Under the pieces are notes generated by a model. The model was not told where the DNA came from. It searched no databases and saw only the letters and a list, made by a program, of their open reading frames with translations. A stretch of 64,000 nucleotides of DNA. Source: Gillisella vitis (GTDB taxonomy: Bacteria > Pseudomonadota > Alphaproteobacteria > Rhizobiales > Rhizobiaceae). The stretch lies in contig NZ_CP056050.1 in assembly GCF_021559775.1 (NCBI RefSeq), positions 248,001 to 312,000 on the forward strand, in the 5' to 3' direction. Below are positions 49,685 to 60,200 of this stretch, piece after piece (within the stretch, counting starts at the first letter, position 1; each line of letters begins with the position of its first letter). Position numbers and translations under genes: made by a program.

Positions 49685-50100
49685 TGTCGTAATCCTTTTC
49701 GGTTGTTCGGGCCGCGTCCATCGCGGCCTCGATGGCAGTCGATAGGACCGGGGACGATCGGCCTGCATCCAACGGACCGAAACGGAGTGGAGGACGGCCA
49801 GGGAGAGGCTTTTTTGCCTCGCGAGGAATGGGCGCTTCAGCGCACAGGGGAAGAAAACGAGCCGGCCGTTGCGGATGCCGATCGAGCCGAGCCTCGCGAG
49901 GCGGTCTTTGGTCAGACATGCCCCATCGAGACCGCAGTGGACGTGCCGGCTGACAGATCAAGTGGTACGACTATGGCATTATCGGGAGGTGTCGAATGGG
50001 AACAGGTTGCATAGTGGCCACAACTCCCAATCGAATGGTCGTAGCGAACGCCCACCTGTGACAGATTGCCGGAACGGGCACTATGCCTCCTCGCTTAGGC
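49685..50100. other. Leader region upstream of the DUF736 gene
   Basis: No gene is supported. The sequence is GC-rich with short self-complementary words such as GCCTCGCGAGG (49817-49827, and again near 49894-49902). Similar GC-rich, gene-free leaders precede the genes at 52616 and 55761. Confidence 0.4.
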
Positions 50101-51033
50101 TCAGACGAGTTCGCCAAGGTGGTGTCTGACCCATTTGGCCTCCTCCGACGCTGTGCGACCGAAATGTCGCTTAAAGTCTCGGCTGAACTGGGCCGGGCTT
50201 GCATAACCGACTGACGTCGCGACCATCGCAATCGTCTTTTCCTGGCGGGCGATGATCAATCTTGCTTCGTGCAGCCGCATGGCCTTCACATATTGCATCG
50301 GACTGGTGCAAGTCAGGTCCTTGAAATGTACATGGAAGGACGGCACGCTCATGCCCACCCTGCCTGCCAGGTCGGCGATGGAGATTTCAGTGCTGTAGTG
50401 CTCCCGCAGCCAGGCCAGGCTCCGGAAGATTTTCCCGTATGGCCCACTGTGCTGAAGCGCGGCAATCATTGCGCCGCCTTGCGGACCGACCAGCACCCGA
50501 TAGTGCAGTTCGCGCAGAATGCCCGCACCCAGAACGGCACTTTCGACCGGACTGCGAAGCGCCCTCAACAGGCGTAACAGGACGTCCTCGATGTCAGCAT
50601 CCATCTTGTTCGACATCAGACCGCGTGGCGGATGACCAGCCAGCTCGCTGCGCTTTTCGACCTGCAGGGCGATCTCAGCCGCCAACTGCATATCGAATTC
50701 GAGATAGACCGCAAGCAATGGCCGCTTCGGACTGGCGGTCGATTCCATCCGGAAAGGCACGGGGACAGAAACAGCCAGATAGTGGTCTTCATCGTAGCGG
50801 AAGATTTCTCCGTCCAGCATGCCCTGCTTGCTGCCCTGAAGGACGAACACCGCGCCTGGGTTATAGAGGACCGGGACATCGTGGAGCACGGCCTCAGTGC
50901 GCAGAATGCGAACGGGATCGAGTCCGGTCGGATTGTATCCGTGACGCGTGGCTAGACCGCCGGCCAATTCTACCAGCTGGTCTCGCATCGATTGGCGATG
51001 TCCGTCAATCATAGGATTTGGCAACAACTTCAT
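50101..51033 (-). CDS. AraC-family regulator
   Basis: 310 residues; ATGs at 51012 and 50988 are alternative starts. It has an N-terminal AraC_N-type domain (AVLHDVPVLYNPGAVFVLQG) and a complete DNA-binding domain (ISIADLAGRVGMSVPSFHVHF; IAMVATSVGYASPAQFSRDF). It is divergent from the SDR gene 75 bp away, its most likely target, which is the common pairing in proteobacteria. Confidence 0.92.
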   Translation of the reverse strand: MKLLPNPMIDGHRQSMRDQLVELAGGLATRHGYNPTGLDPVRILRTEAVLHDVPVLYNPGAVFVLQGSKQGMLDGEIFRYDEDHYLAVSVPVPFRMESTASPKRPLLAVYLEFDMQLAAEIALQVEKRSELAGHPPRGLMSNKMDADIEDVLLRLLRALRSPVESAVLGAGILRELHYRVLVGPQGGAMIAALQHSGPYGKIFRSLAWLREHYSTEISIADLAGRVGMSVPSFHVHFKDLTCTSPMQYVKAMRLHEARLIIARQEKTIAMVATSVGYASPAQFSRDFKRHFGRTASEEAKWVRHHLGELV

Positions 51034-51108
51034 CGGATCTGCAATCGTTCAGCCGGACGATTAATACTATCGGTCAAACGTCTCTGCAATCAAGGAAGTT
51101 CGCACATC

Positions 51109-51936
51109 ATGTCGAGAAAGACCTTTTTCATCACCGGCGCAAATTCCGGTTTCGGCCTGGCCATCGCTACAGCTGCTGCCCGGATGGGCCATCAGGTGAT
51201 CGGCACCGTCCGATCCGAGATAGCACGCTCGGCGCTTGCCGCAGCCGTACCCGCCATTCACCCCGTCCTTTGCGACGTAACCGCGTTCGACCGGATACCG
51301 GATGTCGTCCGTGATACGGAAGAGAAGCACGGGCCGGTCGATGTGCTCATCAACAATGCCGGTTACGGCCACGAGGGCGTCATCGAAGAATCGCCTCTCG
51401 AAGAGATGCGCAGACAGTTCGACGTGAACGTCTTTGGCGCTGTAGCTGTCGCCAAGGCGTTTATTCCCAGGTTCCGCGAACGGCGCCAGGGTTTCATAGT
51501 CAATGTCACGTCGATGGGCGGCATGATCACCATGCCCGGTATCGGGTATTACTGTGGCAGCAAGTTTGCGCTGCAAGGCATATCGGAAGTGATGCGTTCA
51601 GAAATGGCGCCGTTCGGCGTGCATGTGACGACGTTATGCCCCGGCTCTTTCCGCACAGACTGGGCCGGACGTTCGATGATCCGCACGGAAAGGTCGATCG
51701 CGGATTACGATTCCCTTTTTGATCCGATACGCGAGGCCCGGCAGGCAGTCAGTGGCAAGCAGCTTGGGGATCCAGAGAAACTCGCTGCAGCCGTCTTGAT
51801 CCTAGTTGAGACCGATAACCCGCCACCGCAGCTTCTCCTTGGCAGCGACGCTCTCAAGCATGTATCGGCAAGAATCAAGCGTCTTCAAGAAGAGATCGAT
51901 GCGTGGACGTCCGTGACGGTATCGACGGACGGCTGA
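51109..51936 (+). CDS. SDR-family oxidoreductase
   Basis: 275 residues from the ATG at 51109, preceded by AAGGAAG. Complete classical SDR: TGANSGFG cofactor motif, NNAG, catalytic serine in VNVTSMGGM and YYCGSK (YxxxK). The substrate-binding C-terminus is longer than in simple SDRs, as in the group that acts on aromatic or steroid-like aldehydes and ketones. Divergent AraC regulator upstream. Confidence 0.93.
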   Translation: MSRKTFFITGANSGFGLAIATAAARMGHQVIGTVRSEIARSALAAAVPAIHPVLCDVTAFDRIPDVVRDTEEKHGPVDVLINNAGYGHEGVIEESPLEEMRRQFDVNVFGAVAVAKAFIPRFRERRQGFIVNVTSMGGMITMPGIGYYCGSKFALQGISEVMRSEMAPFGVHVTTLCPGSFRTDWAGRSMIRTERSIADYDSLFDPIREARQAVSGKQLGDPEKLAAAVLILVETDNPPPQLLLGSDALKHVSARIKRLQEEIDAWTSVTVSTDG

Positions 51937-52006
51937 CCGGAGAAAGAGGGCGCTCGGACCCTACGGCGCATTTACCCATTTATGATTTTTCTAAATGAGG
52001 TCTCAG

Positions 52007-52024
52007 GCGGGGCCGAAGCCCCGC
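52007..52024. terminator. Hairpin between convergent genes
   Basis: GCGGGGC-CGAA-GCCCCGC, a 7-bp stem with a stable tetraloop, lies between the SDR gene and the convergent gene at 52032. It probably ends transcription from both sides. Confidence 0.65.
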
Positions 52025-52031
52025 GATCGTC

Positions 52032-52616
52032 CTATTCGAATGCTGACATCTGGGCAGTCGCGGCTTGTCTGTCGACCGAGTTGGCGGGTTGCTCGACCGT
52101 ACGCTCGTAGGGCTTCCAGGTTTCGCCGGTGATGTCCTCGTAAGCCGAGACGGCGCCTTCGGCTGCCATGCGAAGCACATGGGCCTGCAGACCCATGTCG
52201 GCTGCGAACTCTCGCTTTCGCTGGGCGCGGCTGTCGAAGCCGACCGGACCGTCGAGGTCCTCGTCCCTGGTATCGTTGGAGAGCTTCGTGGTGAGATCGC
52301 GGGCTTCGGTTACCGCGCGGCTGTAGAATTGCCCCGCGCCGTAGGCGGAGCCGACGAAGGATCCGACGATGCGCTGCATGTGGATCTGCATGGCCTTTTC
52401 GGCAAGGCCGTCCTTCAGGGCATCGGCGCTTTCGATCAACTGACCGCGGTGGAGATCGCGGATCCCGTCGCTGTCGATGAGGGCAAGGCCGAAGCTTTCG
52501 GAGATGCGCAGTGCCTGGGTGGCGTCGGGGCAGGCGAGCCTGACCATTTCGAGTGTGGTGACACGCTGGGATTTTACGGAACGGTTCTTCTGGGTGGAGC
52601 GGTTGAGCGGTGCCAT
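52032..52616 (-). CDS. Conserved plasmid protein (194 aa)
   Basis: 194 residues from MAPLNRSTQKNRSVKSQRVT. It has a helical body (EKAMQIHMQRIVGSFVGSAYGAG) and LQAHVLRMAAEGAVSAYEDI. It resembles hypothetical proteins found on rhizobial plasmids beside DUF7007 and ParB-like genes. Function unknown. The frame continues upstream to 52943 without a convincing start, so the ATG at 52616 is used. Confidence 0.65.
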   Translation of the reverse strand: MAPLNRSTQKNRSVKSQRVTTLEMVRLACPDATQALRISESFGLALIDSDGIRDLHRGQLIESADALKDGLAEKAMQIHMQRIVGSFVGSAYGAGQFYSRAVTEARDLTTKLSNDTRDEDLDGPVGFDSRAQRKREFAADMGLQAHVLRMAAEGAVSAYEDITGETWKPYERTVEQPANSVDRQAATAQMSAFE

Positions 52617-53068
52617 GATCGGATCCTTTATGAGCGATGTTTCAGCGAAGCCCGGGGTGCCGGTCGTCGTCCGGCTCAGCCCCTTGGGTGCGGGCAAAAG
52701 GACATGGGCACCAGCGGCCCGGCCCAAGGTCAGGGCATCGCCAGGAGGAGCGAGGATGGTTTGCGGATGGTGCTGCCCGCACTTGCGGGCTGCGACAGAC
52801 GCGGACCTGCCTTGCGACGAGGCGAGGATCCTGCCGCAACGCGGCGCGCCAGCGGCCTTTGACCGGGACGCGCCCATGTCAGACCGCAGCAAAACCGAGG
52901 TGCTGTGCCGGCCGACAATCTGGTCCACGACAGCATGATGCAATCGCCATGGCGATCCGACCTTGGCACCGCCGCGTCATTCACAAGGGGCCCGACAAAT
53001 CTCGACCACACCACACTCCAGTGCAAGCGAGTTGCCCCTTGTCTTGGCTTCCGCCTTCGATCGAAGCG
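52617..53068. other. Intergenic GC-rich leader
   Basis: No supported gene. Multiple overlapping frames with biased composition are seen, but none with a start or a family. It probably holds the promoter and leader of the gene at 52616. Confidence 0.4.
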
Positions 53069-53305
53069 TCACCGCGCCCTCGACTTGGACAGACTTTTCG
53101 CTCTCACCCGGCTCGGTTGATCTACGTGCCGTGATCGGAACGCGGCCATGCGGTGCTTGCATTTCCACCGCGCCTTCGTTCGCGTCGTCCGCTCTGCCCG
53201 CCGGGAGCGGCAATCCTGCTGCCGTGCCCAGATCCTGCGATAAAGCTCGATGAAATCGATCACCTGATTTTCAGGAAGGTCACTGTCGCTAGGCGCGACC
53301 GTCAT
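53069..53305 (-). CDS. Possible small basic protein (78 aa)
   Basis: The ATG at 53305 overlaps the stop of the DUF7007 gene (ATGA). The frame starts MTVAPSDSDLPENQVIDFIE and is Arg/Lys-rich later. The coupling supports translation. No family is recognised, so the lower half may be unreal coding. Confidence 0.4.
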   Translation of the reverse strand: MTVAPSDSDLPENQVIDFIELYRRIWARQQDCRSRRAERTTRTKARWKCKHRMAAFRSRHVDQPSRVRAKSLSKSRAR

Positions 53306-53964
53306 CGCCGCGCCGCCCAGGTCACAAAGCTGGACGGGCCATCATATGGCTCGTGCTTGGCTGGATCGATGACGAAGCCATGTCGGCCGATCACGTAGTC
53401 GGAGCGTGGAACCATAAACCGTCGTTCGCCGACCTCGCCTCGGATCCCACCCAAAGTCGCGAGACACTCGACGAGACCTGGCTGGTGATCGGAATTCAGG
53501 GCTGCGATGACCACCCAGTCGTGGCGATGTCGCTTTTCGAAATCTTGGGCGTCCCGCACGTGAGACTGACTGCCGTTCAGTATGACACCCATGACGCGCT
53601 CGTAGGCATCAGGGAAATAGTCTCGAAGCGTCCGATCGGCCACCCGACGTTCATAGGCGGTGAATAGATGCGGGAAAGCATGGGTGACCTTCGCCCATTC
53701 ACAATCCTCCTCATAAAATTCGCCGTCATTCCGGAAGAGAGCATGGACGGCCGAATTGGCTTTCTCGGCCAGATGGAAACCGCCGTGACTGGCGGTAGAA
53801 TGCAGAATGATCCCGTCGGCGAATTGCCGCGAAACCTGCGCCCTGCCCCATGGTGTCGAGGCTCCCGCTGGTATCGTCGGCCGCTTCAATGTCCGTAGCT
53901 CGGCCTCATGCGCCGCTTTTTCTGCGGCCGTATCTTCAGCCATGTCATCATGGATCTCTGCCAT
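53302..53964 (-). CDS. DUF7007-domain plasmid protein
   Basis: 220 residues, MAEIHDDMAEDTAAEKAAHE. Matches the DUF7007 type: TPWGRAQVSRQFADGIILH, TASHGGFHL, FYEEDCEWAKVTHAFPHLF, and a helical middle with YERRVADRTLRDYFPDAY. Function unknown. It lies 81 bp downstream of the ParB-like gene stop in the same direction, as one of a set of conserved plasmid genes. Confidence 0.75.
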   Translation of the reverse strand: MAEIHDDMAEDTAAEKAAHEAELRTLKRPTIPAGASTPWGRAQVSRQFADGIILHSTASHGGFHLAEKANSAVHALFRNDGEFYEEDCEWAKVTHAFPHLFTAYERRVADRTLRDYFPDAYERVMGVILNGSQSHVRDAQDFEKRHRHDWVVIAALNSDHQPGLVECLATLGGIRGEVGERRFMVPRSDYVIGRHGFVIDPAKHEPYDGPSSFVTWAARR

Positions 53965-54045
53965 GACAAACTCCTTCTGATTGCTGGAAACAAAAACGCC
54001 GCCGGCATCAGCCAGCGGCGTTGGTTCAGATCCTTGTGCCTTGTG

Positions 54046-55761
54046 CTATTCGGCGGCCTCGCGGAAACCCTCGCCGGCCTCTTCCTCGACGGCGGAATGG
54101 TCAACCAGGTCACCACCCGAAAGCTGATCTTCGAGCGCATCGAGATCGTCGCGGACATCCTCCGATCCGCTATCGACGCTGGCAAAACGTCCAGCCCAGG
54201 ACCGCACGTCGTCCGTGGAAGGCGCGAGCAGCGCTGCCGGATGCACCAGCTTGTCCTCGGCAAAATGCTCGACCAGAGCCGCGCGGGTATCCTTCACCTT
54301 GATCCGACCGGGCACGCCCGCCGTTTCTGCGGTCGTCTCCAGCGCAGCGCGTGAAAGGCATGAAAGGAAGTCGTCGGTTGCCATATTTGGCAGGAATTGA
54401 TCAGCCCCGATGGCGTCGCCGGCAATACGCGCGATCAGGCCGCTATCGGAGCGATTACGCCGAAGAGACAGGACTTCGACCAGGACCGAGCGCGCAGCCT
54501 GCAGCAGTGTCTCACGATCGAAGGACAGCTTGCCGTCCTCGCCAATCAGCCTAGCAGCATGCGGGCCGCATTTCGCATGACCACAGGGATTGTCCGATGC
54601 GCCGCTTGCAACCGTGACATTCGTGCCGGTGAAGGCCAGAATGAGCAGAGCCATCAGCGTGTCTTCCTCGATCGGCGCGCGGGCAAGCGCCTCGTGCAAA
54701 GCATCGGTGCGAAGATCGCCAATCATGTCGAGACCCTTCTGGGTTACATTGGGACGCGATTTCGGCGCCTCGACCTCCTCAACGACGGTATCGACCCCAT
54801 CTGCATCCTTGACCAGTTTCGGCTTCTTGACCTCAGGCATGCGATAGGCAACGGACTGAACCGAGCCGTCGCGCGCGTTGATGTACCAGCTGGTCAGGTC
54901 GCCCTTGCCGGGCTTGCCATAGACCTGTTGCGCCTTGGCCGGCAGCTTGGCCTGGCCGTATTCATTGGCCTCGATGATCGAGCCGCGCTTGGGCAAATTG
55001 TTGGCTAGCCACTCCTGCTGCGCTCCGAGAAACGCCTCGACGTCGGTGGTATAGCGGCTGTCCTCGTCAGCGGGTGCAAATAGGTCCTCGACCCAGGTGA
55101 TGCCATAGGCCTGCGCCAGCTCGTTGCCGAAACTTGCATGTTTGGCGAGCATCCGGGTCGTGGTCAGTGCCCGAGCAACCTCCCACCACGGCACCTGCGG
55201 ATCCTGCTTCTTCGGCTTGTACTTCTTCCACACCTCGGCCTGCTCATCCTGTCCGGCGGCGGCGATTGTGCGCAGTTGCTGCTCGTTCGGCATGTCACCG
55301 CGCGCCATCTGGTCGAGCATCGCGGGCAGGATATTGGCCAGAAGCCGCAGCTTGCGGATCTGCCGGCTCGGAAGTGCCAGCGCCATGGCGATCGACTCCT
55401 CGGTCCATCCGAGAGCTACCAGCCGCTCGATGGCGCGCCATTGGTCGACCGGATTCAGCGGTTCGCGGGCGATGTTTTCGGCAAAAGACTGCATGGCGCC
55501 GAGATCGTCGGAGGGATCTGCCAGCAGCAGCGGGATTTCCACGAGATCCGCGGCAATGGCTTGTGCTGCACGGCGATGGCCGAAGACGATGATGTAGCTG
55601 TTGCCGCCTTCCGGATCGAGTTTGACGATCGGTGGTTGGACGACACCGATGGCCCGGATCGATGCGCATAATAGCGCGTCGGACTGGGGTGAGGATTTCG
55701 ACTGGCGTGACCGGTCGGGATTGTCCTTCAGGCTGCGCGGATCGGCTGTAATCAACTGCAT
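54046..55761 (-). CDS. ParB/Spo0J-family nuclease-like protein
   Basis: 571 residues. The N-terminal ParB domain is clear (SIRAIGVVQPPIVKLDPEG; IVFGHRRAAQA near residue 61; NIAREPLNPVDQWRAIERLV; helix-turn-helix WTEESIAMALALPSRQIRKL). The C-terminal 350 residues are acidic and unlike partition ParBs. A partner ParA gene is absent. Proteins of this size and context occur next to the giant methylase/helicase on rhizobial plasmids and are thought to be accessory or establishment factors rather than true partition proteins. Confidence 0.88.
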   Translation of the reverse strand: MQLITADPRSLKDNPDRSRQSKSSPQSDALLCASIRAIGVVQPPIVKLDPEGGNSYIIVFGHRRAAQAIAADLVEIPLLLADPSDDLGAMQSFAENIAREPLNPVDQWRAIERLVALGWTEESIAMALALPSRQIRKLRLLANILPAMLDQMARGDMPNEQQLRTIAAAGQDEQAEVWKKYKPKKQDPQVPWWEVARALTTTRMLAKHASFGNELAQAYGITWVEDLFAPADEDSRYTTDVEAFLGAQQEWLANNLPKRGSIIEANEYGQAKLPAKAQQVYGKPGKGDLTSWYINARDGSVQSVAYRMPEVKKPKLVKDADGVDTVVEEVEAPKSRPNVTQKGLDMIGDLRTDALHEALARAPIEEDTLMALLILAFTGTNVTVASGASDNPCGHAKCGPHAARLIGEDGKLSFDRETLLQAARSVLVEVLSLRRNRSDSGLIARIAGDAIGADQFLPNMATDDFLSCLSRAALETTAETAGVPGRIKVKDTRAALVEHFAEDKLVHPAALLAPSTDDVRSWAGRFASVDSGSEDVRDDLDALEDQLSGGDLVDHSAVEEEAGEGFREAAE

Positions 55762-56067
55762 GGGAATGACCTCTTGAGCTTCGGGCGGACGGACTGTCCT
55801 TGCCTCCTCATCTTCTTCTCGAAGACATCTCCCGAAACGCAGGACGGGCCGGCGGCTGCAATTGCGCCGGAGCAGACCTGGCTTGCGGGAGAGCGAGGCA
55901 CACCTGCCTTGCGAGACAAGCAGGCCCGGTCTTGGCGACCGGCGCGATTGAGGGAACCGTCAGCCGTTGGACCGTCCCTGCGAACCGGTTTCCGTCTCCT
56001 TTTCCTCCCCTTCTCCATTCCTCGATGATGTCACACGATTTTAAGCAATTGCTGCTGAACTCTGGCC
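55762..56067. other. Divergent intergenic region, ParB-like gene and ligase gene
   Basis: GC-rich, no gene supported. It must contain promoters for the minus-strand ParB-like gene and the plus-strand ligase gene. No clear motif was identified. Confidence 0.4.
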
Positions 56068-57114
56068 ATGACAAAGCCGCCGCGCCAGAAATCCCAGCCG
56101 CTTTTGCGGGAGACCGACGCTCCGATCCGCTCGCGACCGCGCAAACCCCGCGATCCGGCGCAACCGCAACTTCCTTTCGACCCGATGCCCGATCGCATCG
56201 AGCCGTGCCTGGCACTGTTGAAGGCAAAGCCGCCGTCGGGATCGGACTGGATCTATGAGATCAAATGGGACGGCTATCGCGTGGCTGTTCATATCGAACC
56301 GAACTCGGTGCGGATCATCACGCGCAGAGGGCATGACTGGACGGACAGGTTTCCGGCAATCGCAGCCGCGGCGCGCACGCTCGGCGTCGGGACCGCCATT
56401 CTCGATGGGGAAGCCGTCGTGCTCGACGCGGAGGGCCGCTCGGACTTCGGGGCGCTGCAGCGCTCGCTCGGCGGACGCGGGGGGAAGAAGGCATCAAACG
56501 ATGCTATCCTCTACGCGTTCGACCTGCTGTATTTCGACGGGCATGACCTGACGAACATGGAGCTGTTCGGACGTCGTCACCTGCTGGAAGACCTGATCGG
56601 CGAAAGCAAGGGCGTAGTCCGCGTCTCGCAGGAGGTCGAGGCGGATGGCGCGGCACTTCTGGCTGCCGCGCGCGAACACGGTCTGGAAGGCATCATCGCC
56701 AAGCACCGCGACAGCACCTACCGCTCGGGCCGGCTCGGCGACTGGCTGAAGATCAAATGCATCCAGAGCGAGAGCTTTGTGATTGTCGGATACGAGCCAT
56801 CCTCTGCAGCACGCGGCGGGATCGGCAGTCTGCTGCTGGCGGCCTACCAGGGCAACGCGTTCGTCTATGTCGGTTCGGTCGGAACTGGCTTCAAAGAGAA
56901 AGAGGCTGTCGAACTCCGCCACATGCTGGACACGCTGAAGACCAGGCGTGCGCCGGTTGCGGTCGATAAAAAGGGGGTCGTCTTCGTTCAACCGACCTTG
57001 ATCGCCGAGATCGAATACCGTGCCTGGACGGACGACGGCAAGTTGCGGCATGCCTCATACAAGGGTCTGCGAGAACAGCAGGATAACGCAGCGATCTACA
57101 AGCTCCCGGAATAG
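56068..57114 (+). CDS. ATP-dependent DNA ligase, LigD ligase-domain type
   Basis: 348 residues. Adenylation motif I is EIKWDGYR with the nucleophile lysine near residue 66. Further motifs are TAILDGEAVVLD (III), YAFDLLYFDG (IIIa), EGIIAKHRDSTYRSG (IV) and DWLKIKC (V). The OB-fold follows (FVIVGYEPS; YVGSVGTGF). This is the ligase module of bacterial non-homologous end joining, without the polymerase and 3'-phosphoesterase modules of LigD and without a Ku gene nearby. The basic N-terminal 35 residues look flexible. Confidence 0.93.
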   Translation: MTKPPRQKSQPLLRETDAPIRSRPRKPRDPAQPQLPFDPMPDRIEPCLALLKAKPPSGSDWIYEIKWDGYRVAVHIEPNSVRIITRRGHDWTDRFPAIAAAARTLGVGTAILDGEAVVLDAEGRSDFGALQRSLGGRGGKKASNDAILYAFDLLYFDGHDLTNMELFGRRHLLEDLIGESKGVVRVSQEVEADGAALLAAAREHGLEGIIAKHRDSTYRSGRLGDWLKIKCIQSESFVIVGYEPSSAARGGIGSLLLAAYQGNAFVYVGSVGTGFKEKEAVELRHMLDTLKTRRAPVAVDKKGVVFVQPTLIAEIEYRAWTDDGKLRHASYKGLREQQDNAAIYKLPE

Positions 57115-57133
57115 CGCCTGTAGGCCAAAACGA

Positions 57134-57165
57134 AAGGGCGCTCGACCCTTTCGGGGAGCGCCCTT
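57134..57165 (+). terminator. Terminator after the ligase gene
   Basis: AAGGGCGCTC and GAGCGCCCTT form a 10-bp stem around GACCCTTTCGGG, 20 bp after the ligase stop. Followed by TTCC only, so termination strength is uncertain. Confidence 0.7.
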
Positions 57166-57286
57166 CCAACCCGGACGGTTTCGAACGCGCGGCAATCGCA
57201 CTGTGAGGCAAACCATCGAAACGGGTGATGACCGATAGATGTGTATCGACCATTTCCGTTTCAAGTGGCGGCGGATATGCCGCTGT

Positions 57287-60200
57287 TTACGCGGCTTCCT
57301 GGCGATCCTCCTCTGGTTCGTTGGCCGTTGCGGCCAGATCCCTTTCGATCTCGTCCAGTTGGCTCAGCTTGAGTTCAAGCTCGGCTTCGAATGAGAAGCG
57401 TTCCCCCAGACGCGGCGTGTAGGAGGTGAGACGGCGCTTCGCGTCTGCAAGCCGATTGCGATAGTTTGCGCGTTCCTGTTCAAAGCCGGAGAGCGCATGT
57501 TCGAGCCGGGAGATGGCACCGATCGGCGTCGTGGTGACGGGCAGGTCGATCTCGTAGTCGCCACCGGTACGTTGAAGCAGCGTTTCGTAGCGGTAGCCAT
57601 CCTTGCCGAACCGTTCGCCATGATAGGCGAGATCGAAGCCGCCGATCGTGGCGATGATCACCTCTTTCTCCTGCTGAAGCTGAACCAGCGTCAGGATTTC
57701 CTTCATCAGCGCCCGGCCCGCGAGCTTGCGCTCGTCGAATTCGGTCTCACCCACACGCATCGCGAATGCGTCGCCAGTTGTCGGGACCAGCCGCTCGATA
57801 TCCTTGCCCACATCCTCGATCCGGCGACTGGACAATTCGATGTCCCGTTCGGCGTCACGGATCTGTCGCCGGATCGCGTGCTGGTCATCAATATGCGCGG
57901 CCCGCAAGCGGTCGAGACGCGCGATCTCGGCCTCCAGGCCGGCCTTTTGCATCAGACGCTCGTCGCCGGACGCGATGGCCTTGGCCATGGCGAACTGGTT
58001 TGCTTGGCCCTCGCCCATGTCCTCAAGCCGACGGACACTGGTATCGCCGGACAGGGCCGCCGCAATGAACCGGGCTTTGCGCTCGTTATTCTGCCACATG
58101 GTGGCATCGAGGCTGCCGAGCGTGGCGTAGGCAAACACGTCGACTTCGTCATGCTGGTTGCCCTGGCGGATAATACGGCCTTCACGCTGCTCGATCTGCG
58201 ATGGGAGCCACGGCACGTCGAGGTGATGGAGCGCCTTCAACCGGGCCTGGACATTGACGCCGGTGCCCATGGTTTCCGACGAGCCGATCAGCACGCGGAC
58301 CTTGCCGGCATTGAAGTCGTTGAACAGCCGCTGCTTGGCGTCCAACTTCTTGTAGTCCTGCATGAAAGCGATTTCGGAGGCCGGCACGCCCAATCGGACC
58401 AGTTCATCGCGGATCCAGCGATAGGCCGAAAAGCCACGGGTCGCCTCCACATTGATCGTGCCGAGATCGGAGAAGATCAACTGGCCGGCGCCCGGGCGGT
58501 CGAACGGCTTGCCGTCCTTGCGGCGATATTCCGCCTCTCCCGTTTCCTGCCAGATCCGGTAGGTGTTTGTGACAAGTGCGTTCAGCTTGTTGGCCGCCTC
58601 GTTGCCCATCGCCTGATCGACCAGGCGCAGATCGATCGCCGCATGACGTCCGTCGGTGATGACCGAGAGCAGGATGTCATCGCCGGGCTTGGCCGGGCCA
58701 TCGCGCATCTCGATCGCCTTGATACGGGCATCGAGCAGCTTCTGATAAGCTTTGAACGCAGGCGTCGGCTCGGCGGTGACGATCTGGCGCTTGCCGCCGG
58801 AGACATCGGGGACTTTCACATAGGTCCTGAGATCAACTGGCAGCACCACGTCGGCGAACGACCGGAACATGGCAATCAGTTCCGGGACATTCACGAACTG
58901 GCTGAAGCGCGTGACCGGCTTGTATTTGCCTGATGGCTGCAATTCGAGCTCGGTCGAGGTGTCTCCGAAGGTCGACGCCCAGGCATCGAACTCGTGCAGG
59001 CCGCGTTGCGACAACGCTTGGCTGTCCATCATCCGTTGGACGGAGAACATCTCGCCGAGTGTGTTGGTGATCGGCGTGCCCGAAGCCAATACCAGCGCCC
59101 TGCCGGGGTTCTTCGTCTCGATGAAGCGGGATTTGACGAACAGATCCCAAGCGCGCTGCGAGCCATTCGGATCGACACCGCGCAAGGTCGACATGTTGGT
59201 GGCAAAGGACAGCTTGCGGAATTCCTGCGCCTCGTCGACGATGATCTGGTCGATCCCAAGCTCGGAGATGGTCAGCAGATCGTCCTTGCGGGTGGCGAGC
59301 GCTTCGAGCCGTTCCTTGTGGCCCTCCTTCATGCGCTCGATGCGCTTACGCGACAGCCGGTCGTCGCGCTCGACCTTGACCAGCAGCTCCTCGTAAAGCT
59401 CCAGTTCGTCCTGGATCATCTGCGCCTCGAAGGCCGATGGCACCGCGATGAAGCGGAAGGCCGAATGGGTGATGATGATCGCATCCCAGTTGGCGGTGGC
59501 CGCCCGAGACAGGAAGCGATGGCGCTTTTCCCTGACGAAGTTGGTTTCGTCGGCGACCAGGATGCGGGCGTTGGGATAGAGCGCCAGAAACTCACGGGCG
59601 GCCTGCGCCAGGCAATGGCCGGGCACGACCAGCATCGCCTTGTTGATCAGACCCAGCCGCCGCTGCTCCATGATGGCGGCCGCCATGGTCAGCGTCTTGC
59701 CGGCACCAACGGCATGAGCGAGATAGGTGCTACCTGCCGAAATAACCCGCCAGATCCCGCGTTTCTGATGCCCATAAAGAGAAAAGGCGCCTGAGGCGCC
59801 GGGGAGCTGGAGATGATCTCCGTTGAAGGCTCGCGGCGCGATGTTGTTGAACGTGTCGTTATAGACGCGCGCCAGCCGATCGGTGCGGTCCGGGTCAGAC
59901 CAAATCCACGACTGGAATGAGGCCTTGATCTTGGCAAGCTTTTCCTTGGCCGCCTCCGTTTCCACCGTGTTCAGCACCCGGCGCTCGGTCTCGCCATCCC
60001 GAACCGTGTCGAAGATCTGCGGCACGGACGAGTTCAGGGCGTCGGATAGAAGCTGGCCGGCATGGCGACGATGGGTGCCCCATTCCGTTGTGCCTGATGC
60101 CGACCATTCCAGCTGGCGGGCATTGACCGTCCATGTCGCCAGTTCCGGCAGATGATGGATGGAGATCTCGGCATCCATCGCCTCTTTGACGAAGGCAATG

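Noticed and set aside
57497..58933. 478-codon plus-strand frame opposite the methylase/helicase
   Set aside because: It is antisense to conserved helicase motifs. High GC makes such long shadow frames common here.
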